DNA of 64,000 nucleotides, taken from positions 1,054,001 through 1,118,000 of the forward strand of contig NZ_CP095073.1 of assembly GCF_022919095.1 (NCBI RefSeq), written 5' to 3'. The DNA comes from Halobacillus salinarum (GTDB lineage Bacteria; Bacillota; Bacilli; Bacillales; Halobacillaceae). How positions within the stretch are numbered: the first letter of the stretch is position 1; each line of letters opens with the position of its first letter. Positions 1 to 8,301 of the stretch are shown piece by piece. Both the position numbers and the translations under genes were made by a program. Below the pieces are notes generated by a model, which worked only from the letters and a program-made list of their open reading frames with translations, was not told where the DNA came from and ran no database searches.

Positions 1-2
1 TG

Positions 3-80
3 GCATATGATGGAAGACCATTATTTTACAATAAAATAAACTTACGAAACCCATGGTTTCTTGCTACTAGAAGAAAATAA
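3..80 (+). CDS. possible C-terminal end of an upstream gene (partial)
   Basis: The window opens in an open frame that would encode about 25 residues (AYDGRPLFYNKINLRNPWF and a basic tail) before a TAA at 78-80. It could be the last codons of a gene that starts before the window, plausibly another polysaccharide gene given its neighbours. No domain is recognisable and the frame is short, so it may be chance. Confidence 0.25.
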   Translation, partial: AYDGRPLFYNKINLRNPWFLATRRK

Positions 81-155
81 AATTTTATTAAAGTAATTCA
101 TATCCAACAATGTAGGTGAAAATAAGAGATATGATAATTTGAAAGGATTGATAGT

Positions 156-1529
156 GTGTACAAAATAGCTGTAGCAGGTACAGGGTATGTTGGTTTAGTT
201 GCCGGAGTTTGCTTTGCGGAAATGGGACACAAAGTAACTTGTGTAGATATTGATGAAAATAAAATTAAAGTTATGAAATCGGGTATCTCCCCTATCTATG
301 AAACTGGATTAGAAGAACTGATGAAGAAAAACTATGAAGCTGGAAGAATTGATTACACCACGGATTACCAATTAGCTTACCAAGAAGCAAATGCGGTATT
401 TTTAGGCGTAGGTACTCCGGAGCTTCCCGATGGATCGGCTAATCTTTCATACATAGCAACGGTTGCTAGACAAGTCGCAGAATCTGTTGAAAAAGATTGC
501 TTAGTAGTCGTTAAGTCTACAGTTCCAGTTGGTACAAACGATAAAGTAGACCGATTTATACAAGATTTTTTAGTTAACGATGTACATGTCGAGGTAGCTT
601 CAAATCCAGAGTTTCTAGCTCAAGGGTCAGCGGTAGAAGATACATTACATGCTGAGAGAGTAATTATTGGTACGGAAAGCGAGTGGGCAGAGAATTTACT
701 TAAAAAAATCTATGCACCATTTGATCTTCCAATTGTTTCTGTTAATAGAAGATCAGCTGAAATGATAAAATATGCTTCTAACGATTTCTTGGCTTTAAAA
801 ATCTCTTATATGAATGATATCGCAAACTTGTGTGAACTTGTTGGAGCAGATGTTCAGGATGTCGCTAGTGGCATGAGTTATGATAAACGCATTGGAGCAA
901 AATTTTTAAATGCAGGTATAGGATATGGAGGCTCCTGCTTTCCTAAAGATACTAAAGCACTTGAGCACTTAGCAAGAGAGCATCATTATGATCTTAAGAC
1001 TGTAAAAGCTGCTATTGATGTCAACAATGTACAGAAGACAGCCTTGTTTAAGAAAGCTAGAAATCGATTAATTACTTTTAGTGGCTTAAAGGTTGCGATT
1101 CTTGGTCTAACTTTTAAACCTGGAACAGATGATTTAAGAGAATCTCCTTCACTAGATAATATTCCATTACTTTTAGATCAAGGAGCAGATATATATGCTT
1201 ATGACCCGGTAGGCGTCAAAAATTTTGCCGATATTTATTCTGAAGGAGACTTTTCTCAAGGGAGCATTAAATATGTGAAATCTGTGGAGGAAGCTTTATT
1301 GAATGCAAATGTTTGTTTTATTTTTACTGAATGGAACGAAATAAAACAGTTAACTCCTCAGCAATATAAAAAACTAATGAGAACACCTTTAGTTTTTGAT
1401 GGAAGAAATATCTATCCTACTATCAGTATGGCTCAAGAAGGTGTGGAGTATCATTCTATTGGTCGGAAAACAGAAACTGTTAATGTAAGAGAGGAGAAAT
1501 TAAATGAATTACAATCAACTAGATCTTAA
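156..1529 (+). CDS. ugd: UDP-glucose 6-dehydrogenase
   Basis: Oxidises UDP-glucose to UDP-glucuronate with two NAD+, supplying uronic acid for capsule or teichuronic-type polymers in the cytoplasm. The 457-residue length is usual for the family. An N-terminal Rossmann motif (GTGYVGLVAGVCFAEMGH, from about residue 8) is followed by the central dimer domain and the catalytic-cysteine motif GGSCFPKDT with Cys261, then a C-terminal UDP-binding domain (LGLTFKPGTDDLRESPS). The GTG start at 156 is chosen because AAAGGA lies at 142-147. The 3' end overlaps the next gene by 26 bp, so the two are probably translationally coupled and the dehydrogenase feeds the epimerase. It is AT-rich compared with the sugar-uptake genes later in the window. 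tuaD is an equally fair name. Confidence 0.95.
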   Translation: MYKIAVAGTGYVGLVAGVCFAEMGHKVTCVDIDENKIKVMKSGISPIYETGLEELMKKNYEAGRIDYTTDYQLAYQEANAVFLGVGTPELPDGSANLSYIATVARQVAESVEKDCLVVVKSTVPVGTNDKVDRFIQDFLVNDVHVEVASNPEFLAQGSAVEDTLHAERVIIGTESEWAENLLKKIYAPFDLPIVSVNRRSAEMIKYASNDFLALKISYMNDIANLCELVGADVQDVASGMSYDKRIGAKFLNAGIGYGGSCFPKDTKALEHLAREHHYDLKTVKAAIDVNNVQKTALFKKARNRLITFSGLKVAILGLTFKPGTDDLRESPSLDNIPLLLDQGADIYAYDPVGVKNFADIYSEGDFSQGSIKYVKSVEEALLNANVCFIFTEWNEIKQLTPQQYKKLMRTPLVFDGRNIYPTISMAQEGVEYHSIGRKTETVNVREEKLNELQSTRS

Positions 1530-2547
1530 TAAGAAATATCTAATAACTGGTGCTGCTGGTTTTATTGGTAGTTTTCTATCAAAAAGGCTTCTCGAAGAAG
1601 GCTGTGAAGTCATTGGTTTAGATAATTTAAATGACTATTATGATGTTCAGCTTAAGAATAATCGGTTGGAAATGTTGGATCCATACGAAAAATTCACCTT
1701 TATAAAAGCTGATATTTCAGATAAATCCATGATACAGGATATATTTGAGACGTATAAACCTAATATTGTTGTGAATTTAGCTGCGCAGGCTGGGGTTCGC
1801 TATTCAATTGAAAATCCAGATGCTTATATGGAGAGCAATGTTATTGGGTTTTACAATATTTTAGAAGCTTGCCGCTTCAATCCCGTCGATCACTTAGTTT
1901 ATGCATCGTCTAGTTCTGTATATGGTGCAAACAAAAAAGTTCCTTTTGAAGAATCAGATTTTGTCGATCACCCTGTCTCACTTTATGCCTCTACTAAGAA
2001 ATCAAATGAATTAATGGCCCATACATATAGCCATCTGTATGATATCCCTGCAACCGGACTTCGTTTCTTTACAGTTTATGGTCCAATGGGACGACCAGAT
2101 ATGGCTTATTTTGGATTTACAGATAAGTATTTCAATGGAGACAGCATTAAAATTTTTAATAATGGAGATTTTGAAAACGATCTTTACCGTGATTTTACTT
2201 ATATTGATGACATTGTCACAGGGGTTGAACGGTTGCTTAATAATCCTTCTAATGAAAAGCCTAAGCACAAGATATTTAATATTGGAAACAATAATCCTGA
2301 AAAACTCATGACCTTTATTGGGGCACTTGAAAAGGCGCTTAGTAATGCTCTAGGTGAAGATATTGAGTTTAATAAGGTATATGAACCAATTAAACCAGGG
2401 GATGTGCCTGCTACTTATGCTTCTACAGAATTATTGAAGCTAGCTGTAGATTTTAAACCTGAAACGAGCATTGAAGAAGGTTTGCAGAACTTTGCAGATT
2501 GGTATGTGAAATATTACAAAGTAAAAGATGTATTAAATACTAAGTAA
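1504..2547 (+). CDS. UDP-glucuronate 4-epimerase (NAD-dependent SDR-type)
   Basis: An extended short-chain dehydrogenase of 347 residues. It has the N-terminal NAD-binding motif TGAAGFIGSFLSKRL, the active-site SSSSVYG segment and the YASTK (Tyr-xxx-Lys) catalytic pair, then the RFFTVYGPMGRPDMA and RDFTYIDD segments typical of CapI-like UDP-glucuronate epimerases. It most likely converts UDP-glucuronate made by the overlapping upstream dehydrogenase to UDP-galacturonate. The start ATG at 1504 has GAGAGGAG just upstream, inside the ugd coding sequence. A strong hairpin follows about 45 bp after the stop, ending the unit. The substrate is inferred from context and family resemblance; the fold is certain. 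Confidence 0.9.
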   Translation: MNYNQLDLNKKYLITGAAGFIGSFLSKRLLEEGCEVIGLDNLNDYYDVQLKNNRLEMLDPYEKFTFIKADISDKSMIQDIFETYKPNIVVNLAAQAGVRYSIENPDAYMESNVIGFYNILEACRFNPVDHLVYASSSSVYGANKKVPFEESDFVDHPVSLYASTKKSNELMAHTYSHLYDIPATGLRFFTVYGPMGRPDMAYFGFTDKYFNGDSIKIFNNGDFENDLYRDFTYIDDIVTGVERLLNNPSNEKPKHKIFNIGNNNPEKLMTFIGALEKALSNALGEDIEFNKVYEPIKPGDVPATYASTELLKLAVDFKPETSIEEGLQNFADWYVKYYKVKDVLNTK

Positions 2548-2593
2548 TGATTATCTAAGCTAAAACCTTAGTTGGTCTCCTATCTAGCTTTAA

Positions 2594-2632
2594 GAATGCC
2601 CTGTTTCTTTCAATGAAAGAAACAGGGCATTC
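2594..2632. terminator. strong symmetric hairpin, probable bidirectional terminator
   Basis: A perfect 17-bp stem (GAATGCCCTGTTTCTTT at 2594-2610, complement at 2616-2632) with a 5-nt loop. It lies between the convergent epimerase gene and the minus-strand small gene. The run after it is T-rich but not a clean T-tract. Confidence 0.75.
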
Positions 2633-2646
2633 TATGTTATTAATCC

Positions 2647-2832
2647 TTATTGAATTAACACGTTATCAAAAAACTGATATTTCTCCATAATCTCTCTAAA
2701 AGTCCCCTCATCCTTAATTAGCAATCCTTCCTCATCAGGACAATCCATATGTAAAACTGTATTCATTTCATTCAACGCCACCTGATCATCCGCTTGAAAG
2801 TATTTCTGGCAATGCCGGCAGTACAATTTCAA
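2647..2832 (-). CDS. small zinc-ribbon-like protein, function unknown
   Basis: A 61-residue acidic protein beginning MKLYCRHCQKYFQADD, with a CxxC pair near the N terminus and a further Cys in HMDCPDEEG. It may bind a metal through CxxC and His/Cys. The TTG start at 2832 is preferred over a more distal TTG at 2856 because GAGGTG lies 6 nt upstream of it. It sits downstream of, and in the same direction as, the truncated XRE regulator, so the two may once have been co-transcribed. I do not recognise the family. Confidence 0.6.
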   Translation of the reverse strand: MKLYCRHCQKYFQADDQVALNEMNTVLHMDCPDEEGLLIKDEGTFREIMEKYQFFDNVLIQ

Positions 2833-2900
2833 CTCATTCACCTCATTTCCATTCAAGTTTTGTCTAACGGTATCTTTCGCTTCCTTTCTTCTTTTTTTAA

Positions 2901-3032
2901 TTATTCATGGTCAATAGTTTCTTCAGTTGAAAGTATTAACCGACGAACATCAACCTCTAAAACCGTGGAAAGGTCGTGAAAGGTGTATAATGTGGGGATT
3001 TTTTCTCCCCGTTCTATCGAGCTTAGAGTAGT
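2901..3032 (-). pseudogene. C-terminal remnant of an XRE/HTH_3 regulator truncated by the IS
   Basis: The minus strand reads 43 codons and a stop, starting exactly at the IS boundary: TTLSSIERGEKIPTLYTF, then HDLSTVLEVDVRRLI and a short acidic tail. This is the second half of a classic XRE helix-turn-helix domain (recognition helix, then the xxIERGxxxP and L-x-x-LSxVLxVxV helices), similar in layout to SinR-like and other phage-type repressors. The N-terminal half is absent: nothing matching it is found on the far side of the IS, so insertion was accompanied or followed by a deletion. The gene is too short for the ORF threshold and cannot be functional. Confidence 0.75.
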
Positions 3033-3040
3033 TGTAACCG

Positions 3041-3588
3041 TCAAGTAGTTTTGAACACTTTTTGCTCATTAATTTTGAACACTTTCGATTCAAATAGAGA
3101 TTGACGATGTTTTATTCGATGGCTATCGCCATTTAAATGAACCACTTCAGATCGATGCAGTAAACGATCCAAAATAGCTGTGGTAATGCCTTGGTCACCT
3201 AGTAACTCTCCCCACTCCTCAGGTCCTTTATTTGATGTCAGTATAATTGAACTTCTTTCATATAAATGGTTGATTAAATGAAAAAACAAATTGGCTTCAT
3301 GCTGATCCATTGCCATATACATCAGGTCATCAATGATAACTAAATCAGATTCTCTTATACGCTTAAGGCGTAGCTGCGCTTTGCGGATGTATTCTTCTGT
3401 CTTTAATAATGGGACTAATTCTCCCATAGATATGAATGAAACTCGAAGGCATCGTTGAATCGCCTCTAATCCTAATCCAATGGCCAAATGGGTTTTACCT
3501 ACACCGGGAGGACCAAGGAATATCAAATTAAATAACTGCTCTAACATTGATGAAATTGATCTTGCAGTCGTTCGACTGATCCTCCCAT
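3041..3588 (-). pseudogene. istB: istB ATPase helper gene, internally deleted and frameshifted
   Basis: IstB is the AAA+ ATPase that partners IstA. The true start is ATG at 3588 with AGGAGGTG upstream, reading MGGSVERLQDQFHQ and then a stop. In the next frame the protein resumes at EQLFNLIFLGPPGVGKTHLA, the Walker A region. The N-terminal linker of roughly 80 codons between these two points is missing. The remaining 168-residue part keeps Walker A (GPPGVGKT), Walker B (DLVIIDD) and the sensor region (LTSNKGPEEWGELLGD). Its stop codon lies inside the left terminal repeat. The missing segment plus frame change make it nonfunctional. Confidence 0.85.
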
Positions 3589-3589
3589 A

Positions 3590-4916
3590 TTAAGCACCTC
3601 CTAGAATTTTAAGGTATCCATCCATTTCCCTTAAAGTTGCTTTTTGTTTTATTAGTTCCGTAGGAACTTGGGCAGGAATATCTTCGTATCCCAAGATGGT
3701 ATCGCTTTTTCGCTCAATTCTAGAAAGGTGCTTGGCTACATCGTGAAAGTCATTGGCACTCCATAAATTCTCTTGAACACAAATGTTAATAGCCTGATTA
3801 ATAAAGGATTCATAACTCTTCACCGTACGTTGTAGAATTTGGAGTTGATCGCGTATGTACCTTTGGATACCTCAGATGGATTTCACTTAGGAAGGTCTGA
3901 ATCTTATCATCATTTTCAAAGGGTTTCTTGATCGTCTCCATATATGCATCGATACCTTTGGAACGATCTCTTGAATGATCTTTCTTCTTAATAAGCTTTC
4001 CTTTTCCAGTGTTAATCACATGAGTAGCTATAGGCGTTCCATCTTTTGTTTTCTTAATGACAAGCTTTTCATTCTCTTCTTGTACATAGACAGTATTGCT
4101 TTCTCCTGGGCGGTAGGTTCCTAACGGAACGGAGTATCGGTTTGACTTATACTTAATGACATTATCCTTATGAACCATTCTTGCTATACTTGTATCAAGG
4201 TTGCTCTCGAAAGAGAGCGGTAAGGAGACTTTTCGTAAGTGTGGCTTTTCCAGGGCAAACACTTCGACAGGTCTCTTTTTTGTATTGTTATGTATCTGGA
4301 AATTCCCTTTTCGTTTTAACCAGTCAAGGCACTGTTCATTCCAGTTTTCAATGTCGTGAAAGACCCTGTTCTTTCCAAAATTTCGTTTCGCAAATTTCAC
4401 AACGCTTTCGATCTTTCCTTTGGATTCAGGATCTGCTTTCTTACAAAGGTACACGCTGAAGTTACGGTTTGCTTTATATGCTTGGAACTCCTCGGTGAAT
4501 ATAACGTCCCCTCCATTTTCACTAACCGCAATCAACTTATCCTGATCATAGACAATCTCTTCTGTAATCCCACCATAATAGTCAAAGGCATTTTCATGAC
4601 ACCTTAATACATCTCTAGTAGTAAAAGGGTGAACCTGCCATTCTATAAATTTGAACCGGGAGTGGGAGAGAACAAATGCGATGGCATACAGTTTAATGAA
4701 TCTACCTTGAGAGGTCTTGACTTTCAATTCTCCAAAGTCAACTTGCATTTGTTTCCCCATGGGTAATTCCTTTAGAGCTTCGTAAGTTCTGGTATGAAGC
4801 ACTTTTGGAATATGATACTTCTCCCGAAGTTCTCTCACATAAGTACGAACCGTACTTTCTCCAATATCTGTTCTTTTTAACTGATGAACGTAAACATGCT
4901 TTTCCAACCTTTCCAC
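3590..4916 (-). pseudogene. istA: istA transposase gene, N-terminally short and frameshifted
   Basis: Residues 1-368 carry a retroviral-integrase-like DDE core: Asp60 (MQVDFGEL), Asp124 (IVYDQDKL) and Glu170 (ESKGKIE). Family members normally have about 100 more N-terminal residues with a helix-turn-helix; here the frame starts at EKHVYVHQL with GGAGG upstream. Near 3859-3866 the frame is broken. The expected YIRDQLQILQRTVKSYESF reads in a different frame and continues as the 77-codon segment to 3590, so the C-terminal helix bundle is separated. A single inserted base in AAAGG explains this. The 3' end abuts the istB start. Confidence 0.85.
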
Positions 4917-5190
4917 TCCTTGAAACCTCCAATCAGAAACTTATGTACTCGATAAGTTTAACTGATTAGAATGTTTAATTGATGAAAAAGTGTTCAATTT
5001 TATCAAGTGGAAACTGTTGAATTTAGTCTAGCAGTTACAGCACAACACTAAGTGGTGACAACAACGGTATGAAATTCCCTGTTTTTAAAGAAAACAACGA
5101 AAAATTTACAATTTTTCACTTAATAAGAATAGATTTTTTGACCCGTCATTTCATTTAATAAATACATAACAGTTACTAAGGAGTGAAGTT

Positions 5191-5421
5191 ATGTACAGAC
5201 TGCTTTATACCCAGGTTGAAGATGATGGAGAAAGGATTATGCATATTAAAAGCTTTAGAGAAGGGAGAATTTTATTGTTTTACACAAGTGAAATTTTTCA
5301 TATAAGAGACTCTGTGCTAAAAGCTTATTTAATTCCATTGCTTAATAAAATTAATAATGGATCCTTTGACCAGCCATTGAATGGTAATGATAGAGTCCAA
5401 CATATTTTTAATAAAATTTGA
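5191..5421 (+). CDS. small hypothetical protein
   Basis: A 76-residue protein (MYRLLYTQVEDDGERIMHI...) of mixed charge with no signal peptide or membrane segment. A strong AAGGAGTGAAGTT precedes the ATG, and a hairpin terminator follows 13 bp after the stop, so this looks like a genuine monocistronic gene. A TTGACC box at 5138-5143 could be part of its promoter. It lies between the IS and the phage-like replication module. I do not recognise the family. The interval from the IS end (5040) to this gene holds no other gene that I can support. Confidence 0.6.
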   Translation: MYRLLYTQVEDDGERIMHIKSFREGRILLFYTSEIFHIRDSVLKAYLIPLLNKINNGSFDQPLNGNDRVQHIFNKI

Positions 5422-5433
5422 AGACACCTTTTC

Positions 5434-5472
5434 CTTCTTTCCTACGATTATGGTAGGGAAGAAGTCTTTTTT
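5434..5472 (+). terminator. rho-independent terminator
   Basis: Stem CTTCTTTCCTAC / GTAGGGAAGAAG (one wobble) with a 7-nt loop, followed by TCTTTTTTATTT. It ends the small gene upstream and lies just before the ribosome site of the DnaD-like gene. Confidence 0.75.
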
Positions 5473-5492
5473 ATTTAAGAGGAGGAACTTTA

Positions 5493-6272
5493 ATGAATTA
5501 CATACGAGAATGCAATCAATTTTTTGACCAGCTAGAATTAAATCAGTTGTCCAGTTCATCGGTGAGTCTGTGGTTTATCCTGCTGCAGTATCATAACAAG
5601 TCCGGATGGAAGGAAAAGTTTTCTGTTCCGGCTTCGGCATTGAAGCTAAAGGCTGGTTTATCAGAGGGATCGTTTCAGCGGGCACGAAAAGAGCTTAAGG
5701 AAAAAGGCTTTCTTACATACAAATCGGCGGGTAGAAATCAGGCGGCGGTTTATCAAATGATTTCAAGAGAAGCGCTCTTTAGTAAAAGCATGGCGGAGCA
5801 GACAAACGAGAAGACGGAGAAGCAAACAAGTAGAGAAGTAGGGTACGATCTGGAGTGCCAAGTAGAAGGGCACTCTGAGGACCTTTTGGAGGAGCAAACG
5901 GTGGGATACTTGGAGCCATTATTTAAACAAGAGAAAAGTAAAAAAGAAGAAATAAAACCACTACCTACATCTACGAATGCTTGTACGTTTTATGAACAGA
6001 ACATAGGCATGCTTACCCCTTTTATTGCTGAAAAGATTATGAAATGGTGCAGCGACCTGTCAGACGAATTAGTAATTGAGTCGATGAAGCTTGCTCTTCA
6101 GAATAATAAGCGCTTTTTTAACTATTGTGAAGGAGTCTTGAAGCGCTGGCAGTCGCTTGGCGTAAAGAGTCCCAATGATACCAAACTCATCGCTTTTCGA
6201 CCGCCTCAGATAAAACAAAAGGATGATACACACGCTGTGCTAGCATCTCTTAGAAAGGAGAGACAATCATGA
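5493..6272 (+). CDS. DnaD-domain replication initiation protein (phage-type)
   Basis: 259 residues. The N-terminal half (1-90) is winged-helix-like (LSSSSVSLWFILLQYHNKSG, then KAGLSEGSFQRARKELKEKG) and resembles phage replisome-organiser proteins. A charged, variable linker follows. From about residue 165 there is a DnaD domain (FYEQNIGMLTPFIAEKI through RFFNYCEGVLKRW) with the YxxxxGxxxP-type signature. Such proteins bind origin DNA and recruit the helicase loader. AGAGGAGG precedes the ATG. The gene overlaps the next by 4 bp (ATGA), and the order DnaD, loader, helicase is that of phage replication modules rather than the chromosomal dnaD locus. Confidence 0.85.
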   Translation: MNYIRECNQFFDQLELNQLSSSSVSLWFILLQYHNKSGWKEKFSVPASALKLKAGLSEGSFQRARKELKEKGFLTYKSAGRNQAAVYQMISREALFSKSMAEQTNEKTEKQTSREVGYDLECQVEGHSEDLLEEQTVGYLEPLFKQEKSKKEEIKPLPTSTNACTFYEQNIGMLTPFIAEKIMKWCSDLSDELVIESMKLALQNNKRFFNYCEGVLKRWQSLGVKSPNDTKLIAFRPPQIKQKDDTHAVLASLRKERQS

Positions 6273-6598
6273 CGTATGAAGAAGCGCTTGAGGTGCTGGA
6301 AACGATTCATGAATTTTACCCTGACAAATTCCAAGTGACGAAGAGAAAAGCAAACCTGCTGATTCCTCAGCTTGAGGAAATGGATTTTGCCGGAGTTATG
6401 AACAAGCTTGCTGCGTTTACGGCCGCCGCTCCTTTCCCTCCCACACTTTCACAAATTGCAGTTTTCCCTCCTGAAGAAAATTACTATTTAGAGAGAATGA
6501 AGGCTTGGGAAAAGGAAGCAGACGCTGTGTCTGAAGAGACGAAGCGAGCGTTTCATATAAAGCTCGAACAGTTGATGGAGGGATTTTCCAATGATTGA
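6269..6598 (+). CDS. G39P-like replicative helicase loader/inhibitor
   Basis: A 109-residue protein placed between a DnaD-domain protein and a DnaB-type helicase, overlapping both (4 bp and 8 bp). The N-terminal segment (EEALEVLETIHEFYPDKF, then KLAAFTAAAPFPPTLSQIAVF) fits the small helical helicase loader/inhibitor family typified by phage SPP1 G39P. In that family the N-terminal domain is followed by a disordered C-terminal part that binds the helicase. Identity is by size, layout and neighbours as much as by sequence. It would deliver the downstream helicase to the origin. Confidence 0.7.
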   Translation: MTYEEALEVLETIHEFYPDKFQVTKRKANLLIPQLEEMDFAGVMNKLAAFTAAAPFPPTLSQIAVFPPEENYYLERMKAWEKEADAVSEETKRAFHIKLEQLMEGFSND

Positions 6599-7850
6599 AA
6601 ACATACAGGCTGAACAAGCAGTGCTCGGGGCAATCCTTTACGACGGAGCGGTGATGAAGGAGATTCACCTCCACCCAGAGCATTTTGCCAATTCCCATCA
6701 TCAGTTACTTTTTGAAGCGATGCAGACGGTAGAGCATGCAGGTCATCCTCTCAGTCTAGTAAGTGTAACGACAGAGCTGAAGAGTAAAATCCAAGAGGTG
6801 GGCGGAGTCAGTTATTTAACAAAACTCGCCTCCTCCGTGGCCACAACGAGAACGGTTCAGTACGACCAAAAGTTGATCCTGGAAGCTTACTGCAACCGGA
6901 AGACGAAGGAAGCAGCTGCGCAGTATGTAAAAGAGCCGAGCGTCCAGGCACTCGAAACCATGCTTGAAAAAATCGAGCAGTATAAAACTGTAGAGGATCG
7001 TACGGAAGAGGCTTCTACCTATGAAACTCTTATTGCCATTGCGCAGGAGATGGGCGAGTCCCCGTGTGATCAAATGACAGGTTTTTCAACCGGATACGCC
7101 AAACTTGACCAAATGACTGGTGGCACCCAGCGGGGCGACCTTATTATCTTAGCCGCCCGTCCGTCGATGGGGAAGACCGCCTTCGCTCTCAACATTGCCG
7201 CCAACCATTGCAGACAAGAAGGAAATGTCCACTTGATCAGCTTGGAAATGAATAAGAAATCCCTGCTTCAGCGGATCATTTCTTCTGAAGCAACGATAAA
7301 TGGCCAAAAGTGGCGCACCATGAAATTTTCTGAAGAAGATTACCATTATGGCATGAAAGCCATCGGTGAAATTGCACGTTGGCCGCTTAACATTTATGAA
7401 CAATCTTACACGATCCATGACATACGAACGAGTTTGCGCCAGAAAATTCAAGCTGGCTCAAAGTCACGCGATCTAGTGGTCATCGACTACTTGCAGCTTA
7501 TTACGTCTAAAGGACGCTACGAACGAAGAGACCTTGAAGTTGGCGCCATCACTCGAGAGCTCAAAAAGATAGCACGCGAACTAAATGTCCCGATCATTAT
7601 TTTGTCCCAGCTTTCCAGAGGTGTCGAGCAGCGGAAGGACAAACGTCCGATGATGTCTGATTTACGGGAATCAGGAAACATTGAACAGGATGCCGATGTA
7701 ATTGGATTTTTGTACCGAGAGGATTATTATTCACAAAATGAAAGTGAAGACGAGCGAGTGGAGCTGTTGCTCAGTAAGCAGCGGAATGGTCCGATAGGGA
7801 CGATCGGGATGAGGTTTCAGAAGGAGTTTGGCATATTTGTTGGGGTATGA
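6591..7850 (+). CDS. replicative DNA helicase, DnaB/G40P-like
   Basis: A ring helicase of 419 residues. The N-terminal DnaB domain (AEQAVLGAILYD...) is followed by a RecA-like motor domain with Walker A ARPSMGKTAF (Lys195-Thr196), Walker B LVVIDYLQLI, and the conserved DLRESGNIEQDAD and GPIGTIGMRF segments. It is slightly shorter than the 440-460 residues of a chromosomal DnaB, and its place behind a DnaD-like and a G39P-like gene points to phage or plasmid origin. GGAGGG lies 8 nt before the ATG, within the upstream gene. No integrase, capsid or lysis genes accompany it, so this appears to be an isolated replication module. All three frames are intact. Confidence 0.9.
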   Translation: MIENIQAEQAVLGAILYDGAVMKEIHLHPEHFANSHHQLLFEAMQTVEHAGHPLSLVSVTTELKSKIQEVGGVSYLTKLASSVATTRTVQYDQKLILEAYCNRKTKEAAAQYVKEPSVQALETMLEKIEQYKTVEDRTEEASTYETLIAIAQEMGESPCDQMTGFSTGYAKLDQMTGGTQRGDLIILAARPSMGKTAFALNIAANHCRQEGNVHLISLEMNKKSLLQRIISSEATINGQKWRTMKFSEEDYHYGMKAIGEIARWPLNIYEQSYTIHDIRTSLRQKIQAGSKSRDLVVIDYLQLITSKGRYERRDLEVGAITRELKKIARELNVPIIILSQLSRGVEQRKDKRPMMSDLRESGNIEQDADVIGFLYREDYYSQNESEDERVELLLSKQRNGPIGTIGMRFQKEFGIFVGV

Positions 7851-7866
7851 AGAGGTTGTAAATGAC

Positions 7867-7932
7867 ATGGACGTAATCAAAGACATCCCAACCAAACACG
7901 GAACTTCTAAACCTGCCGTTTCCTACGTGTAA
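7867..7932 (+). pseudogene. decayed LacI-family DNA-binding N terminus
   Basis: A 21-codon frame reads MDVIKDIPTKHGTSKPAVSY, then V and a stop. This matches the invariant start of LacI-type repressors (IKDIAxxAGVSxxTVSxVLN), stopping exactly where the hinge should begin. The surrounding DNA also resembles the start of the intact lacI-type gene at 20964, by eye roughly 60% over 70 bases. No remaining ligand-binding domain follows. It is best read as a remnant of a lost repressor gene, not a working peptide. Confidence 0.55.
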
Positions 7933-8301
7933 AACAGACTAGTTGTCTTTTAGATTTAAACTTAAAAGATCTGGAATTCAACTATCTTGTTACCGGATTA
8001 GATTGAATTGTTCGTATCACACATTCTCAGGAGCAAACGGCGGGGCATGTACCCACCATTGTTATGATGTTACCTCCATGAAAGTGGTTTTATATCCCAT
8101 CCCCTTGTGTGCAGTTTATCGGAAATGGATGATTTTTTACAAAACAGCAATCCCCAACCATATTTTTTAGATTGAGGAACATATAATTAGTTAGGTTCAT
8201 ATTTTAAATGAATACGTAAAAAAGGAAATAAGTTCCATGAAACGAAAGTATTCAACTAGCTATCCCATCACAATTAAAAGCTGAAAAAGTGGGGAAATAA
8301 G
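7933..8301 (+). other. intergenic stretch without a supported gene
   Basis: About 370 bases between the LacI remnant and the beta-helix protein. A 75-codon plus-strand frame (7943-8170) has no ribosome site and an odd composition. On the minus strand near 8010-8060 a short stretch reads WWVHAPPFAPENV before a stop, possibly the tail of another degraded gene. TATAAT occurs at 8182-8187 without a convincing -35. The area looks like gene decay. Confidence 0.4.

Larger units (their letters stand above)
3033..5039 (-). mobile_element. decayed IS21-family insertion sequence, about 2.0 kb
   Basis: Both ends start TGTAAC (3033-3038 on the plus strand; 5034-5039 on the minus strand). Inside the ends are copies of a terminal repeat, TTTTGAACACTTT at about 3050 and 3074 and AATTGAACACTTTTT inside the right end. 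Multiple short terminal repeats and an istA-istB pair are hallmarks of the IS21 family. The element is shorter than the usual 2.2-2.6 kb because istA lacks its N-terminal third and istB has lost its middle. No matching target duplication is visible in the flanks (AGAGTAGT on the left, GCACAACA on the right), suggesting rearrangement after insertion. It looks unable to transpose by itself. Confidence 0.85.

Noticed and set aside
5043-5160. short frame right of the IS (TLSGDNNGMKFPVF...)
   Set aside because: Considered as the missing N-terminal half of the XRE regulator, but it does not resemble an HTH and has no start.
7943-8170. 75-codon plus-strand frame
   Set aside because: No ribosome site, odd Cys/His/Tyr-rich composition, lies among apparent gene remnants.
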